Positions 33,864 to 44,148 of a DNA stretch of 64,000 nt are shown in pieces; position 1 is the first letter of the stretch; each line of letters begins with the position of its first letter. A program made the position numbers and the translations under genes. The stretch is from Desertivirga sp966211215 (GTDB lineage Bacteria; Bacteroidota; Bacteroidia; Sphingobacteriales; Sphingobacteriaceae): assembly GCA_966211215.1 (NCBI GenBank), contig CBIHNR010000001.1, forward strand, positions 1-64,000, given 5' to 3'. Below the pieces are notes generated by a model. The model saw only the letters and a program-made list of their open reading frames with translations, was not told the origin of the DNA and searched no databases.

Positions 33864-36425
33864 TTGAAAATCCAAATGAATAAGTATTTAGCTACATTAT
33901 ATTTACTGGTATTTAGTTCGGTTACCTTTGCCCAGATAGGTGGGCCGCGTAATCCCGGAATACGCCGCCAAGCAGGTAAGGACGACGAAATAAGTTATCT
34001 AAGCCCGAAAGAATTTGTGATTGGAGGAATTTCGGTAACTGGTACAGAATTTCTGGATAAAGAGATTCTTATTCAAATATCAAAACTTACCCAAGGCGAC
34101 CGTATTGAAGTGCCTGGCGACGCAACTGCAAATGCTGTTAAGAACTTATGGGCTCAAGGCCTTTTCGATGATGTACAGTTAAACGTTGAAAGGGTAAAAG
34201 AAGATACTATCTATTTTAACATCAACGTTGTTGAACGCCCACGCCTAACCCGTATTGATTTAAAAGGCCTAAAAAAAGGTGAAGCGGATGATATTCGTGA
34301 AAAGTTAAACGATAAAAAGGGCAAGATTGTTAACGAGGGGCTGATCAGTACAAGTACTGCTATTATTAGAAAATACTTTAATGATAAAGGTTATTTGTAT
34401 GCAGATATCAAGTTTAACCAGAAAAAGGATCCTGCTGAGGCTAACAATGTAATTCTTGAGATCGATGTAGATAAGAATTCGAAAACCAAAATCAAGAAGA
34501 TCAAATTTGAAGGAAATAAGGACTTTAAATCTGCTCAGCTTAAAAAGTTTTTAAAGAAAACTAAAGAGAAATCGAAAATTAACGTATTCCGGTCTGGTAA
34601 GTTTTTGCAGGAGAAGTACGAAGAAGATAAGCGTTCATTAATTGCAAAAATACAAGCTAAAGGCTATCGCGATGCAGAAATAGTTAGCGACACTGTTATC
34701 AAAAATCCTAATCAAACCGTTAGCATTGGTATTAAGCTTTATGAAGGCCCTAAATATTATTTCGGCGATCTGAAGTTTGCCGGAAATGCTGTTTATACTA
34801 CTGAGTATCTAACAAATCTGCTTGGTATCCAAAAAGGCGACGTATTTAGCGAAGAGAAACTGGAAAAGAAACTTCGTGGAAGCCAAAGTGGAGATGACGT
34901 TTCATCGGTATATCTTAACAACGGATATTTAACTTTCAATGTTGACCCTATTCAAACCAGGGTACATAGTGATACTATCGACCTTGAGCTAAGAATATTT
35001 GAAGGCCCACAATATACTATCAACAAAGTTTCTTTGAAAGGAAATGATATTACTCATGACAGGGTCGTAATGCGTGAGATTCGTACCAAGCCTGGACAAA
35101 AGTTTTCTAAAGAATTAGTAGTTCGTACAACACGTGAGATTGCACAGTTAGGAAACTTTGATGAGCAAAAAACAGATGTACGTCCAATTCCAAACCCTTC
35201 TGACGGAACAGTAGATATTGAGTACACCGTTGCTGAAAAGCCATCAGACCAAATCGAACTATCAGGTGGTTTTGGTGGTGGCCGTATTATCGGGACTTTG
35301 GGTTTAACCTTTAATAACTTTTCGGCCAGAAACTTATTCAATCTCAAAGAATGGAAACCACTTCCTAAAGGCGATGGCCAGAAATTGAGTATCAGAGGGC
35401 AAACTAATGGTAAATACTACCAATCATATAGCTTTTCTTTTTCTGAGCCATGGTTGGGGGGTAAAAAGCCTGTTTACTTCGGTATAAGTGCCTTTACATC
35501 CTTAAGCTCAAACCAGTATTCGAATTCAATTGAAGCTGCGAATATTTCCAAAATTCGTTTGAACGGTTTAACATTCAGCTTGGGGCAAAGATTAAAATGG
35601 CCAGATGATTATTTTCAGATCAACTCGTCAATAAATCTTCAGCAATATAAGCTGAGAAACTATGGTGGGTTCTTGTTTTCTACAGGAACATCTTACAACT
35701 TAAACTTTACGGAACAGATTAGCCGTAACTCAGTAGATGCGCCTATTTATCCAACTTCTGGTTCTCATTTGAGATTAACCGTACAGGCTACGCCGCCATA
35801 TTCACTCTTCAACAACACAAACTATCGTACAGCCCCACCTGAGGAACGTTTCAGGTTTACAGAGTATCATAAATGGAAATTTGAGTCGCAGTGGTACCAG
35901 CGCATTTATGGAAAATTGGTATTAAAAGCCCAAGCCCAGTTTGGTTTCCTTGGTGTATATAATAGTGCAGTAGGCCAGTCAGCATTCGAGCGCTTTAAAT
36001 TAGGCGGCGACGGTATGCAAGGGTATAGTTTCCTTCAAGGATCTGAAATTATTGGTATGCGTGGTTATCAAAATAACTCCGTTATTCCAGATAATACCTC
36101 GAATATTAACGTTGCACAAAATTCAGGTAGTCCTCTTTTTAACAAATATATATTAGAGCTTAGATATCCGCTTACATTAAGCCAGCAAGCCCAGGTGTTT
36201 GGATTGGTATTTGCCGAAGGCGGTAATACCTGGAACAGGTTTAAAGATTTTACGCCATTTAACGTACGCCGTTCAGTGGGTGTTGGTGCAAGGATTTTCT
36301 TGCCAATATTTGGATTACTGGGAATCGATTATGGATATGGATTTGATTCAATTCCAGGTTTGCCAGATGCAAACAAAGGGCAATTCCACTTCAGTATTGC
36401 GCAGCAGTTAAGCGGAGGATTTTAA
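33864..36425 (+). CDS. bamA: BamA outer-membrane protein assembly factor
   Basis: 853 residues from a TTG; the ATG at 33876 (MNKYLATLYLLVFSSVTFAQ) is the better start and gives a clear signal peptide. Several POTRA domains follow (from about 40 to 430: ISVTGTEFLDKEIL, RIDLKGLKKGEADDI, IKFEGNKDFKSAQLKK, DLKFAGNAVYTTEYL, VSLKGNDITHDRVVMREI). The Bac_surface_Ag barrel runs to the end, which closes with FHFSIAQQLSGGF. It inserts beta-barrel proteins into the outer membrane. Confidence 0.97.
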   Translation: MKIQMNKYLATLYLLVFSSVTFAQIGGPRNPGIRRQAGKDDEISYLSPKEFVIGGISVTGTEFLDKEILIQISKLTQGDRIEVPGDATANAVKNLWAQGLFDDVQLNVERVKEDTIYFNINVVERPRLTRIDLKGLKKGEADDIREKLNDKKGKIVNEGLISTSTAIIRKYFNDKGYLYADIKFNQKKDPAEANNVILEIDVDKNSKTKIKKIKFEGNKDFKSAQLKKFLKKTKEKSKINVFRSGKFLQEKYEEDKRSLIAKIQAKGYRDAEIVSDTVIKNPNQTVSIGIKLYEGPKYYFGDLKFAGNAVYTTEYLTNLLGIQKGDVFSEEKLEKKLRGSQSGDDVSSVYLNNGYLTFNVDPIQTRVHSDTIDLELRIFEGPQYTINKVSLKGNDITHDRVVMREIRTKPGQKFSKELVVRTTREIAQLGNFDEQKTDVRPIPNPSDGTVDIEYTVAEKPSDQIELSGGFGGGRIIGTLGLTFNNFSARNLFNLKEWKPLPKGDGQKLSIRGQTNGKYYQSYSFSFSEPWLGGKKPVYFGISAFTSLSSNQYSNSIEAANISKIRLNGLTFSLGQRLKWPDDYFQINSSINLQQYKLRNYGGFLFSTGTSYNLNFTEQISRNSVDAPIYPTSGSHLRLTVQATPPYSLFNNTNYRTAPPEERFRFTEYHKWKFESQWYQRIYGKLVLKAQAQFGFLGVYNSAVGQSAFERFKLGGDGMQGYSFLQGSEIIGMRGYQNNSVIPDNTSNINVAQNSGSPLFNKYILELRYPLTLSQQAQVFGLVFAEGGNTWNRFKDFTPFNVRRSVGVGARIFLPIFGLLGIDYGYGFDSIPGLPDANKGQFHFSIAQQLSGGF

Positions 36426-36588
36426 CAGTATTGAAAGGTTGACATTTTAATTACTATCAGGATTAAACTATTATAGAGTTACCCTTTCAAACCAAAAAAT
36501 ATTATGAAACCATCATGTATGCTGGCCAGTAAACAGGAAACCTGCTGCAAATAATGGCTTCATTACATTTAAAAACGAATTTATTCTG

Positions 36589-37119
36589 ATGAAAAAGATT
36601 TTTTTATTTGTTTGTTTTGCTTTCTTTGCAAGCCTAAGTTCTTTTGCTCAGCGTTTTGCATATGTAGATAGTGAATATATCTTAAAGCATATTCCTGAAT
36701 ATACATCAGCCCAAAAACAGCTTGATGCACTTTCTCAAACCTGGCAAAAAGAAGTAGATGGCCGTTTTGCAGAAGTGGAAACGATGTATAAAGCCTACCA
36801 GGCAGATCAGGTTTTGTTAACTGATGAAATGAGAAAACGCAGGGAGAATGAGATTGTAGAGAAAGAAAAAGCGGCAAAGGATTTTCAAAGGACAAAATTC
36901 GGCTTTGAAGGAGAACTTTATCAGCAACGTATAAAACTGATTAAGCCCATACAAGACAGGGTAGCAAAAGCTGTAGAGGCGGTTGCTGAAAACGCACAGC
37001 TAGATATGATCTTTGACAAAAACAGTAACGTGATAATGTTATATGCAAGTTTACGTTTAGATAAAAGCAACGACGTTATCACCAGATTGGGCTATAAACC
37101 AGGCACATTAGCCAAATAG
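36589..37119 (+). CDS. OmpH/Skp periplasmic chaperone, copy 1
   Basis: 176 residues, signal peptide ending at SSFAQ, then RFAYVDSEYILKHIPEY and a long charged helical region rich in Lys/Glu/Gln (about 45-125) typical of the Skp coiled-coil arms. It ends with the MIFDKNSNVIMLYAS segment. It holds unfolded outer-membrane proteins in the periplasm on their way to BamA. Followed after 39 nt by a second family member. Confidence 0.93.
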   Translation: MKKIFLFVCFAFFASLSSFAQRFAYVDSEYILKHIPEYTSAQKQLDALSQTWQKEVDGRFAEVETMYKAYQADQVLLTDEMRKRRENEIVEKEKAAKDFQRTKFGFEGELYQQRIKLIKPIQDRVAKAVEAVAENAQLDMIFDKNSNVIMLYASLRLDKSNDVITRLGYKPGTLAK

Positions 37120-37158
37120 AGTAAAAAGTTTAGAACAACATAATTTTTAAAATCAGAA

Positions 37159-37722
37159 ATGAAGAATTTAGTTAAGGTAGCAGTAGTTGCTGTTGGTTTA
37201 TTTTTAGCGGGAAATGCTGTAAATGCACAACAAAAGTTAGGGCATATTAATTCAGGCGAGTTATTACAGGCAATGCCTGAAATGAAAGCTGCAGATGCCA
37301 GCTTTAAAACATTCCAGGATCAAAAGGAAAACGCTTTAAAGCAAATGGATGCTGAGCGCCAGAAAAAAATAACCGTTTATCAGGAGAAAGCCCGCACATT
37401 AAGCGAAGCAAATAAAGAAGTTCTTGGAAAGGAAATGGAAGTTTTGGTAAAAGAGATCCAGGATATGGAGAAACGTATCACCGAAACTCAACAAAAATCT
37501 CAACAGGAGCTGCAAACTAAACAAGGAGAGCTTTATCAGCCAATCTACAAAAAAGCAGAAGATGCTGTAAGGGCAGTAGCTAAAGAAAAAGGTTACGCTT
37601 ACGTTTTTGATATTTCTCAGCCAGGTGTAGTTTACTTCGATGGTGGTGATGACATTATAGCACTAGTGAAAACTAAACTGGGTATATCTTCAACTCCAAC
37701 AGCTGCAGCACCTAAGAAGTAA
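37159..37722 (+). CDS. OmpH/Skp periplasmic chaperone, copy 2
   Basis: 187 residues, signal peptide ending at AVNAQ, then KLGHINSGELLQAMPEM and a coiled-coil-forming Glu/Lys/Gln stretch (about 45-120). The FDISQPGVVYFDGGDDI tail and an Ala/Thr/Pro-rich end differ from copy 1. Same role as copy 1; the pair could be specialised or form mixed trimers. A strong terminator follows. Confidence 0.93.
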   Translation: MKNLVKVAVVAVGLFLAGNAVNAQQKLGHINSGELLQAMPEMKAADASFKTFQDQKENALKQMDAERQKKITVYQEKARTLSEANKEVLGKEMEVLVKEIQDMEKRITETQQKSQQELQTKQGELYQPIYKKAEDAVRAVAKEKGYAYVFDISQPGVVYFDGGDDIIALVKTKLGISSTPTAAAPKK

Positions 37723-37754
37723 GCACTAACAAAAGAATATAATTCGATATTACG

Positions 37755-37785
37755 CAGCGAGGCCTAGGCCTCGCTGTTTTTGTTT
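37755..37785 (+). terminator. Terminator after the ompH pair
   Basis: Palindrome at 37755-37776 (arms CAGCGAGGC / GCCTCGCTG, loop CTAG) followed by TTTTTGTTT. A textbook rho-independent terminator separating the envelope block from the nuo genes. Confidence 0.92.
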
Positions 37786-37798
37786 ATAGGCGGCCACA

Positions 37799-37806
37799 TA
37801 TCTTTG
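37799..37806 (+). promoter_or_regulatory. -7 promoter box of the nuoH-N operon
   Basis: TATCTTTG, an exact TAnnTTTG, 62 nt before the nuoH start and just after the preceding terminator. A TTTG-type -33 candidate lies upstream near 37779-37782. Confidence 0.6.
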
Positions 37807-37868
37807 CCGCGTTCATTTAGTAAATAAAATTCAGCGATATTCCGTAAGTTTGCGCAAAATTTCCGGAA

Positions 37869-38939
37869 TTGAATTTCTACGTCATATACGTTCTTGTTGC
37901 AGTTTTGCTTTTCGCATTTACCGCATTATTCGCATTGTTTGCGGTTTATGCAGAGCGAAAAGTCTCTGCCTTTATGCAAGACCGGCTTGGCCCCATGGAA
38001 ACCGGAAAATTTGGAAGCTTGCAGACTTTTGCTGATATTCTGAAAATGTTGCAAAAGGAATTAATAGTTCCTGCTGTCGCTGATAAAGTTTTGTTCGTTG
38101 TAGCCCCGGTGATGATTTTTGTATCGGTGTATATGGGATTTGCAAGCTTGCCCTGGGCTCCTGGTTTAGTTCCTTCTTCAATAAATCTCGGCGTATTCTA
38201 TGTATTTGCCATTGTTTCTATAGAAGCTGTGGGGATTTTAATGGCAGGCTGGGGTTCCAATAACAAATATTCACTTTTAGGCGCCTTGCGTTCAGTGGCG
38301 CAAGTTGTGTCCTACGAAATTCCGGCAGGAGTTGCTATTATATCTGCCGTTATGCTTGCCCAAAGCCTGGATTTACAAGAAATATCTACGCTGCAAGGGA
38401 TACTGACAACTCAAACTGCGAAGTTTTTTGGCTTTTGGGATGTCACCAAAATAGGGGGATTTCTGGCATGGAATGTATTTCAGGCACCACATCTTATTAT
38501 TGCATACGTTATTTATTATATAGCCTCACTTGCAGAGTGCAACCGGGCTCCTTTTGATATTCCAGAAGCTGAATCAGAGTTGGTGTCTGGTTTCCATACG
38601 GAGTACACAGGCATTCGCTTTGCGTTTGTATTTCTTGGGGAGTATTCAATGATGTTCTTAGTAGGCATGTTCGGAGTACTTTTGTTCTTGGGAGGCTGGA
38701 ATACGCCACTTCCGAACATTGGTGCCGTAAGGTTGGCTGACTGGACCACAGGAACCGCCTGGGGCATCTTTTGGATTGTAGCAAAGGTGTTGTTGGTAGT
38801 GTTTACCCAGATGTGGATTCGCTGGACTTTGCCTCGCTTGCGGGTAGACCAGTTGATGGACCTGTGCTGGAAGGTTTTGACACCTGCCGCATTTGCATGT
38901 ATGTTAATTAGTGGCGTTTGGAGATTACTGGTAATGTAG
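37869..38939 (+). CDS. nuoH: NADH-quinone oxidoreductase subunit H
   Basis: 356 residues with about eight membrane helices. Start is TTG; no in-frame ATG is available upstream. AERKVSAFMQDRLGPMETG is the quinone-site loop after helix 1, and the loop CNRAPFDIPEAESELVSGFHTEYTG with its many acidic residues is the E-channel region. It links the peripheral arm to the proton-pumping arm of complex I. First gene of the nuo unit here. Confidence 0.97.
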   Translation: MNFYVIYVLVAVLLFAFTALFALFAVYAERKVSAFMQDRLGPMETGKFGSLQTFADILKMLQKELIVPAVADKVLFVVAPVMIFVSVYMGFASLPWAPGLVPSSINLGVFYVFAIVSIEAVGILMAGWGSNNKYSLLGALRSVAQVVSYEIPAGVAIISAVMLAQSLDLQEISTLQGILTTQTAKFFGFWDVTKIGGFLAWNVFQAPHLIIAYVIYYIASLAECNRAPFDIPEAESELVSGFHTEYTGIRFAFVFLGEYSMMFLVGMFGVLLFLGGWNTPLPNIGAVRLADWTTGTAWGIFWIVAKVLLVVFTQMWIRWTLPRLRVDQLMDLCWKVLTPAAFACMLISGVWRLLVM

Positions 38940-38964
38940 TTTCATAGTAGTTAGATTTTAAAGA

Positions 38965-39552
38965 TTGATCATTAAAAATACCATATCAGCTTTTATTACT
39001 TCCTGGAAGGGCTTGTCGCTCACCCTGAAGCATTTTCTTGCCGCTGGCAAGAAACGTAAAAGTATTGATGTGAAAAACGATAATTATTTCGCCGAGCAAG
39101 AGGGGATAGTCACTGTGCAATACCCAAGGGAGAAAATGCCGGTTCCGGAAATCGGGCGTTATCAGCTCGAGGTTGAAATTGATGATTGTATCGTTTGCGA
39201 CCTGTGTGCTAAGATCTGTCCGGTTGATTGCATTGATATAGAAAGCATCAAAGGAACCGGGCCGCTTGGACAAACTTCCGACGGGACAGTGAAGCGCCTT
39301 TACGCCGCCAAGTTCGATATCGATATGGCAAAGTGCTTGTACTGCGGTTTATGTACAGTTGTCTGCCCAACAGAGTGCATTACTATGACTAATAAGTACG
39401 ATAGAAGTGTTACTCAGCTTGCAGAACTAACTTATAAGTTCTCGGATATGACACCTGAAGAAGCCGAGGAAAAAAGGCAGGAACTGGCAAAGCAACAGGC
39501 CGAAAAGCAGGCAGCCAAAGAAGCTGCTATGAGAGCAAAGGGTGGAAGCTAA
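38965..39552 (+). CDS. nuoI: NADH-quinone oxidoreductase subunit I
   Basis: 195 residues from a TTG start. Two ferredoxin-type motifs bind the N6a and N6b [4Fe-4S] clusters: CIVCDLCAKICPVDC and CLYCGLCTVVCPTEC. The C-terminal tail is Lys/Glu/Ala-rich and longer than usual (about 35 residues, EEAEEKRQELAKQQAEKQ). It passes electrons toward quinone at the junction with NuoH. Confidence 0.96.
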   Translation: MIIKNTISAFITSWKGLSLTLKHFLAAGKKRKSIDVKNDNYFAEQEGIVTVQYPREKMPVPEIGRYQLEVEIDDCIVCDLCAKICPVDCIDIESIKGTGPLGQTSDGTVKRLYAAKFDIDMAKCLYCGLCTVVCPTECITMTNKYDRSVTQLAELTYKFSDMTPEEAEEKRQELAKQQAEKQAAKEAAMRAKGGS

Positions 39553-39645
39553 TTTTGATTATATGTGAATTTGGGGTTTTGCCCTATAAATCAAATAAAT
39601 GGAGTTTTATTGGTCTTACTAATAAATAGAGAAGAATAGAATTAA

Positions 39646-40188
39646 ATGGATATTGAACAATTAGTGTTTTATATTTTTGCAGTGATTGTGCTAGCGTCTG
39701 CATTGCTGGTTGTTGCAAATAAGAATCTGGTTCGTTCGATCTTCCTGTTTTTTATTACACTGTTTTCTATGGCTGGCTTATTTGTTTTCGCGCTGGCTGA
39801 TTTCGTAGCAATAACGCAAATTGTTATTTACGTTGGTGGAGTATTGGTGTTGATGATATTTGCCTTCTTACTTTCCAATAAGCACATTCTCGATAATCCG
39901 GACAGTCTAAAAACAGGTTTTATTGGACTGCACCATTTACCGGGCATCTTGGTTGCATTTTTATTTTTCATTGTAATAGTGTGGTCGGTTTCATTGGCTA
40001 AAGTGGAACAATTGGAATGGATACAGCAGTCAGGCGATAATACTTTAAAACCTTCTGATAATACCATACATAATATTGGGATTAATTTGATGACAAGGTA
40101 TTTATTGCCTTTTGAGGTGATATCTGTATTCCTGATGATGGCTTTAATTGGAGCCGCACATTTAGCGAGAAAGGAACGTAAGGCATGA
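39646..40188 (+). CDS. nuoJ: NADH-quinone oxidoreductase subunit J
   Basis: 180 residues, five hydrophobic segments. The family stretch NLVRSIFLFFITLFSMAGLFVFALADFVA is at helices 2-3, followed by the TQIVIYVGGVLVLMIFA helix. Overlaps nuoK by 4 nt. Membrane arm of complex I. Confidence 0.95.
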   Translation: MDIEQLVFYIFAVIVLASALLVVANKNLVRSIFLFFITLFSMAGLFVFALADFVAITQIVIYVGGVLVLMIFAFLLSNKHILDNPDSLKTGFIGLHHLPGILVAFLFFIVIVWSVSLAKVEQLEWIQQSGDNTLKPSDNTIHNIGINLMTRYLLPFEVISVFLMMALIGAAHLARKERKA

Positions 40189-40490
40189 TTCCTTTATCCC
40201 ATTACCTTATAATAAGTGCCGCTTTATTTAGCATAGGTTTATACGCTGTACTTTCAAAGCGAAACGCCATCATGATTTTGGTAGGGATCGAGTTTATGCT
40301 TAATGCGGCAATTCTTAACTTCGTGGCCTTTAGTAAACATGATAAATTTGCAGCAAGCGGACAAGTATTTGCGCTTTTTGCGATTGTGCTTGCGGCGGCC
40401 GCGGTAGCTGTCTCGCTAGCCATTATACTAAACGTGTATAAATATTATAAAACGATAGACCCAACTCAAATAGATAAGCTTAGAGATTAA
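40185..40490 (+). CDS. nuoK: NADH-quinone oxidoreductase subunit K
   Basis: 101 residues, three helices. Conserved glutamate in VGIEFMLNAAILNFVAF and the AAAAVAVSLAIILNVYK end are as in NuoK. Its stop is followed after 1 nt by the TTG start of nuoL. Confidence 0.96.
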   Translation: MIPLSHYLIISAALFSIGLYAVLSKRNAIMILVGIEFMLNAAILNFVAFSKHDKFAASGQVFALFAIVLAAAAVAVSLAIILNVYKYYKTIDPTQIDKLRD

Positions 40491-40491
40491 C

Positions 40492-42549
40492 TTGGACACA
40501 TTTACGCCGGAAACCATTAGTTTACTAGCTCTGCTAGCTGCCCTTATGCCACTGCTTTCTTTTGGTGGGATTTTGCTTGTACCTGGAGAAAGGAACAGGG
40601 GTTCATTTTTTTCTATTCTGAATATTTCTACCAGTCTGGCCTTATCGGTTATTGTTTTTATTCACGTTTGGCAGCAGCCCACAGTCCATCATCAAATAGA
40701 ATGGTTCACCGTAGGGGACTGGAAGTTCAAAGCTGGAATATTACTTAATAACCTTTCAGCCTTAATGCTGGTGCTTATTTCCCTCGTAGCCACCTTGGTG
40801 CATATATACTCTACCAAATATATGGAGGGCGACCCTTACATTTTCCGGTATTGGGCATATCTGGGCCTGTTCTGTTTTTCAATGTTAGGGCTTGTTATAG
40901 CCGATAACCTTTTGCTTATTTACATGTTTTGGGAGCTGGTAGGCTTTTCATCTTACTTGTTAATTGGTTTTTGGTTTACACGTGATGCAGCAGTTCAGGC
41001 AAATAAGAAGGCTTTCATCATGAATCGTCTGGGCGATTTAGGTTTCCTGACAGGCATAATGATCATCTTTGCCCAATTTCAAACCCTGGATATTGCTTTG
41101 CTCTTCAAGGATGGCGGTTTTGTGAGCCATTCATTGGTGCAGAATGGTTTCTGGATTTTCAGCTCTAACCAAATGCCAGCTATATGGCTAACCATTGCCG
41201 GTTTGGCTTTCTTTTTCGGAGCCACCGCAAAATCTGCACAATTCCCATTACATACTTGGCTGCCTGATGCTATGGAAGGGCCGACTTCGGTTTCTTCGTT
41301 AATCCATGCGGCAACCATGGTTGCTGCCGGTGTGTTCCTTCTTGCAAGAATCACCCCAATATTTAATTCCACTGTTTTGACGGTTATTGCTGCTATTGGC
41401 GCGTTTACAGCTTTTATGTCGGCCACTATCGCGTTAGCACAAAACGATATTAAGCGAATCCTTGCATTTTCGACTATTTCGCAGCTTGGCTTTATGATGC
41501 TGGCAATTGGAGTTGGTGCTTATGCTTCGGCGATATTTCATTTGGTTACACACGCCTTCTTTAAGTGCCTGCTTTTTTTAGCGGCGGGGGCAGTTATCCA
41601 CGAGATGCATCACCTGAAAGAAAGAAAGACATTAGATTTTGACCACCAGGATATCCGAGTTATGGGAGGCCTGCGTAAGTTTATGCCACTTACCTTTATA
41701 ACGATGGTGTTGGCTTCGCTAGCCTTGGTCGGGCTGCCATTTACATCTGGATATTTATCAAAAGATGCTATTTTGATACAGGCTTTTGAATGGGCAGATA
41801 CCAAGAGTGTTTGGGCAAGATTGGTTCCATATTCCGCATTATTTACTTCGTGGCTTACAGCTTTTTATATCTCACGATTAATCTTTAAAGTGTTCTTCGG
41901 GGAACTGAAGCTAAATAAAGCCTTCGCGCAGCAATTCACCTTGCATGAAGCACCTGGCGCTATGAAATATGTGTTGGTTGTTCTGGCTATTTTCTGCCTG
42001 TTTCCAATATTTTCAAGTAACCCTTTTCACTATGAGCATGCCTGGATCATCGAAGGTTTGCCTGTAATTTCAGGAATTGCCCGTGTAAACATTTTCCACA
42101 CGATTATTCCCATCACTGTAAACCTGGCTGCTTGTTTCCTGATTTTTATTGCTTACAAATGGTATGCTGTGGTGGTAAAAGCTCCTGATTTCACGCATAC
42201 TCTATTATTCCGTTTCGCCGAAAATCAGTGGTATTTTGATAAATTCTATAAAAATGTCTTTGTAGACAAGGTTGTAGCGCTAGCTAAGGCTACGTTTAAG
42301 TTTGATAAAGTAGTGATAGATGGCATAGTGAACCTGATAGGAGACGTTGGTGTTTTGTTTGCGGCAATCTCGCATTGGTTTGACCGCAAAATAGTTGACG
42401 GCCTGGTAAATGGGGCTGGTTCTGTATCTAAATCTATTGGTAATTTTGCCCGCCATTTCCAAACCGGGCGTTTGCAGCATTATTTAGTCACAATGTTGCT
42501 TGTTGTATTGACTTTCTTCATCATAAAATATTTTAGCCTGGCGATATGA
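40492..42549 (+). CDS. nuoL: NADH-quinone oxidoreductase subunit L
   Basis: 685 residues from a TTG start. Antiporter-like subunit: the lysine/histidine path is seen in GATAKSAQFPLHTWLPDAMEGPTPVS-type residues (PDAMEGPTSVSSLIHAATMV) and HLVTHAFFKCLLFLAAGAVIH. The C-terminal lateral-helix and extra TM part (about 560-685) matches the family. Pumps protons in complex I. Overlaps nuoM by 4 nt. Confidence 0.97.
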   Translation: MDTFTPETISLLALLAALMPLLSFGGILLVPGERNRGSFFSILNISTSLALSVIVFIHVWQQPTVHHQIEWFTVGDWKFKAGILLNNLSALMLVLISLVATLVHIYSTKYMEGDPYIFRYWAYLGLFCFSMLGLVIADNLLLIYMFWELVGFSSYLLIGFWFTRDAAVQANKKAFIMNRLGDLGFLTGIMIIFAQFQTLDIALLFKDGGFVSHSLVQNGFWIFSSNQMPAIWLTIAGLAFFFGATAKSAQFPLHTWLPDAMEGPTSVSSLIHAATMVAAGVFLLARITPIFNSTVLTVIAAIGAFTAFMSATIALAQNDIKRILAFSTISQLGFMMLAIGVGAYASAIFHLVTHAFFKCLLFLAAGAVIHEMHHLKERKTLDFDHQDIRVMGGLRKFMPLTFITMVLASLALVGLPFTSGYLSKDAILIQAFEWADTKSVWARLVPYSALFTSWLTAFYISRLIFKVFFGELKLNKAFAQQFTLHEAPGAMKYVLVVLAIFCLFPIFSSNPFHYEHAWIIEGLPVISGIARVNIFHTIIPITVNLAACFLIFIAYKWYAVVVKAPDFTHTLLFRFAENQWYFDKFYKNVFVDKVVALAKATFKFDKVVIDGIVNLIGDVGVLFAAISHWFDRKIVDGLVNGAGSVSKSIGNFARHFQTGRLQHYLVTMLLVVLTFFIIKYFSLAI

Positions 42550-44147
42550 GTTTGCTTTCACTGTTGATATTTCTTCCATTAGTAGCGGGTATACTAATCC
42601 TCCTGCTTCCTTCGGCATGGCAACAGCGTTATAAATATGTGGCACTTGGAGCAATTGTAGTGCAGTTGGTAATAAGTACCTATATCTACTTTAAGTTTGA
42701 TGGCGCGGTTTATTCAGGTATAGCAGAGCAAAGCAAGTATCAATTGGTGGAGCGTTTACCCTGGATACACTTAAATCTTGGCTCTTTAGGGCACCTGCAA
42801 ATCGATTACTTTTTAGGAATCGATGGACTGTCGATGCCTTTCTTGTTTCTTACCGCCTTGGTAATGTTGGTAGCACTTTTGGCTTCCTGGGAAATTAAAA
42901 CCAATTTGAAAGGTTTCTTTGCCTTGTTTTTATTGCTGGATACGGCTGTAATGGGGGTGTTCTCGGCTTTAGACTTTTTTCTCTTTTATATATTTTATGA
43001 GCTGATGCTTCTTCCGTTATATTTCCTTATTGGTATGTGGGGAGGTGCAAGGAGAGAATATGCTGCTATAAAATTCTTCCTTTATACGCTTTTCGGATCC
43101 GTATTTATGCTACTTGCAATAATAGGATTATATTTTTCAGTAGTAGATCCCGAAACAGGAAACCATACCTTTAATATGTTGCATATGATGAACCCTGCCA
43201 ATTATGTAGAGGGTTCAATTTTCTCTGTGCTTGCTAATCAGCAAATATTTGGTATTTCGGCTCGCTTACTGGCCTTTATTGTTCTGTTCGTGGCTTTTGC
43301 GATTAAAGTACCTATTGTGCCATTACATACCTGGTTGCCAGATGCACACGTTGAGGCGCCTACTCCGGTCTCCATCATCCTTGCGGGAATTTTGCTGAAA
43401 GTTGGAGGATATGGGATTTTAAGAATTTGCGTAAGTATTTTTCCGGATGCCACAATCCAAAGCGCATGGTGGCTGGGCTTAATAGGAGTAGTTTCTATTA
43501 TTTATGGTGCATTAAACGCCCTTGCACAAAAAGATTTAAAGAGATTGATTGCCTACTCGTCGGTATCGCATATGGGCTTTGTTCTGTTGGGAATAGCCTC
43601 GATGACCTCTGAAGGTATTAGTGGCGCTATTTTGCAAATGATTAGCCATGGTTTTCTATCTTCCATGCTTTTTTTCCTGGTTGGTGTAATTTACGAGCGA
43701 GTACATAATCGCGAAATACAAAATTTCAGAGGCCTGGCGCTGATCATGCCAAAGTATACCACCTTTATAATGATAGCTTTTTTTGCTTCGCTGGGCTTAC
43801 CGGGGTTCTCAGCGTTTATTGCCGAGGCATTTAGCCTAATTGGAGCATTCAACTCAGAAAGTATTAATGGTTTACTACCGCGATGGATGGCAGTTTGCGC
43901 CTCTGTGGGCATTCTTCTAGGTGCTTCTTACTTACTGTGGACATTGCAACGCATGTTCTTTGGCCAAACACGCTTGTGGGGGGGAGATGATTGGAAAGCA
44001 AAACTGACTGATGTTAACGGCCGGGAAGTACTTGCCCTTACATCTCTAACTATAATGGCTTTGGCTTTGGGTGTGATGCCTTCACTGGCATTTGATAAGA
44101 TGAATGCATCTGTTTTGGAATTAATTCGTTTGGTGAACCTAAAATAG
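42546..44147 (+). CDS. nuoM: NADH-quinone oxidoreductase subunit M
   Basis: 533 residues, about 14 helices. The antiporter core IKVPIVPLHTWLPDAHVEAP, with the conserved PDAH(V)EAPTPVS, and ISHGFLSSMLFFLVGVIYER are both present, as is the N-terminal IDGLSMPFLFLTAL. One of three antiporter-like proton pumps of complex I. nuoN starts 2 nt after its stop. Confidence 0.97.
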   Translation: MSLLSLLIFLPLVAGILILLLPSAWQQRYKYVALGAIVVQLVISTYIYFKFDGAVYSGIAEQSKYQLVERLPWIHLNLGSLGHLQIDYFLGIDGLSMPFLFLTALVMLVALLASWEIKTNLKGFFALFLLLDTAVMGVFSALDFFLFYIFYELMLLPLYFLIGMWGGARREYAAIKFFLYTLFGSVFMLLAIIGLYFSVVDPETGNHTFNMLHMMNPANYVEGSIFSVLANQQIFGISARLLAFIVLFVAFAIKVPIVPLHTWLPDAHVEAPTPVSIILAGILLKVGGYGILRICVSIFPDATIQSAWWLGLIGVVSIIYGALNALAQKDLKRLIAYSSVSHMGFVLLGIASMTSEGISGAILQMISHGFLSSMLFFLVGVIYERVHNREIQNFRGLALIMPKYTTFIMIAFFASLGLPGFSAFIAEAFSLIGAFNSESINGLLPRWMAVCASVGILLGASYLLWTLQRMFFGQTRLWGGDDWKAKLTDVNGREVLALTSLTIMALALGVMPSLAFDKMNASVLELIRLVNLK

Positions 44148-44148
44148 T

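Noticed and set aside
36504..36554. 16-codon ORF MKPSCMLASKQETCCK between bamA and ompH
   Set aside because: Too short to support by sequence alone, though four residues are cysteines or near them; kept only as a note.
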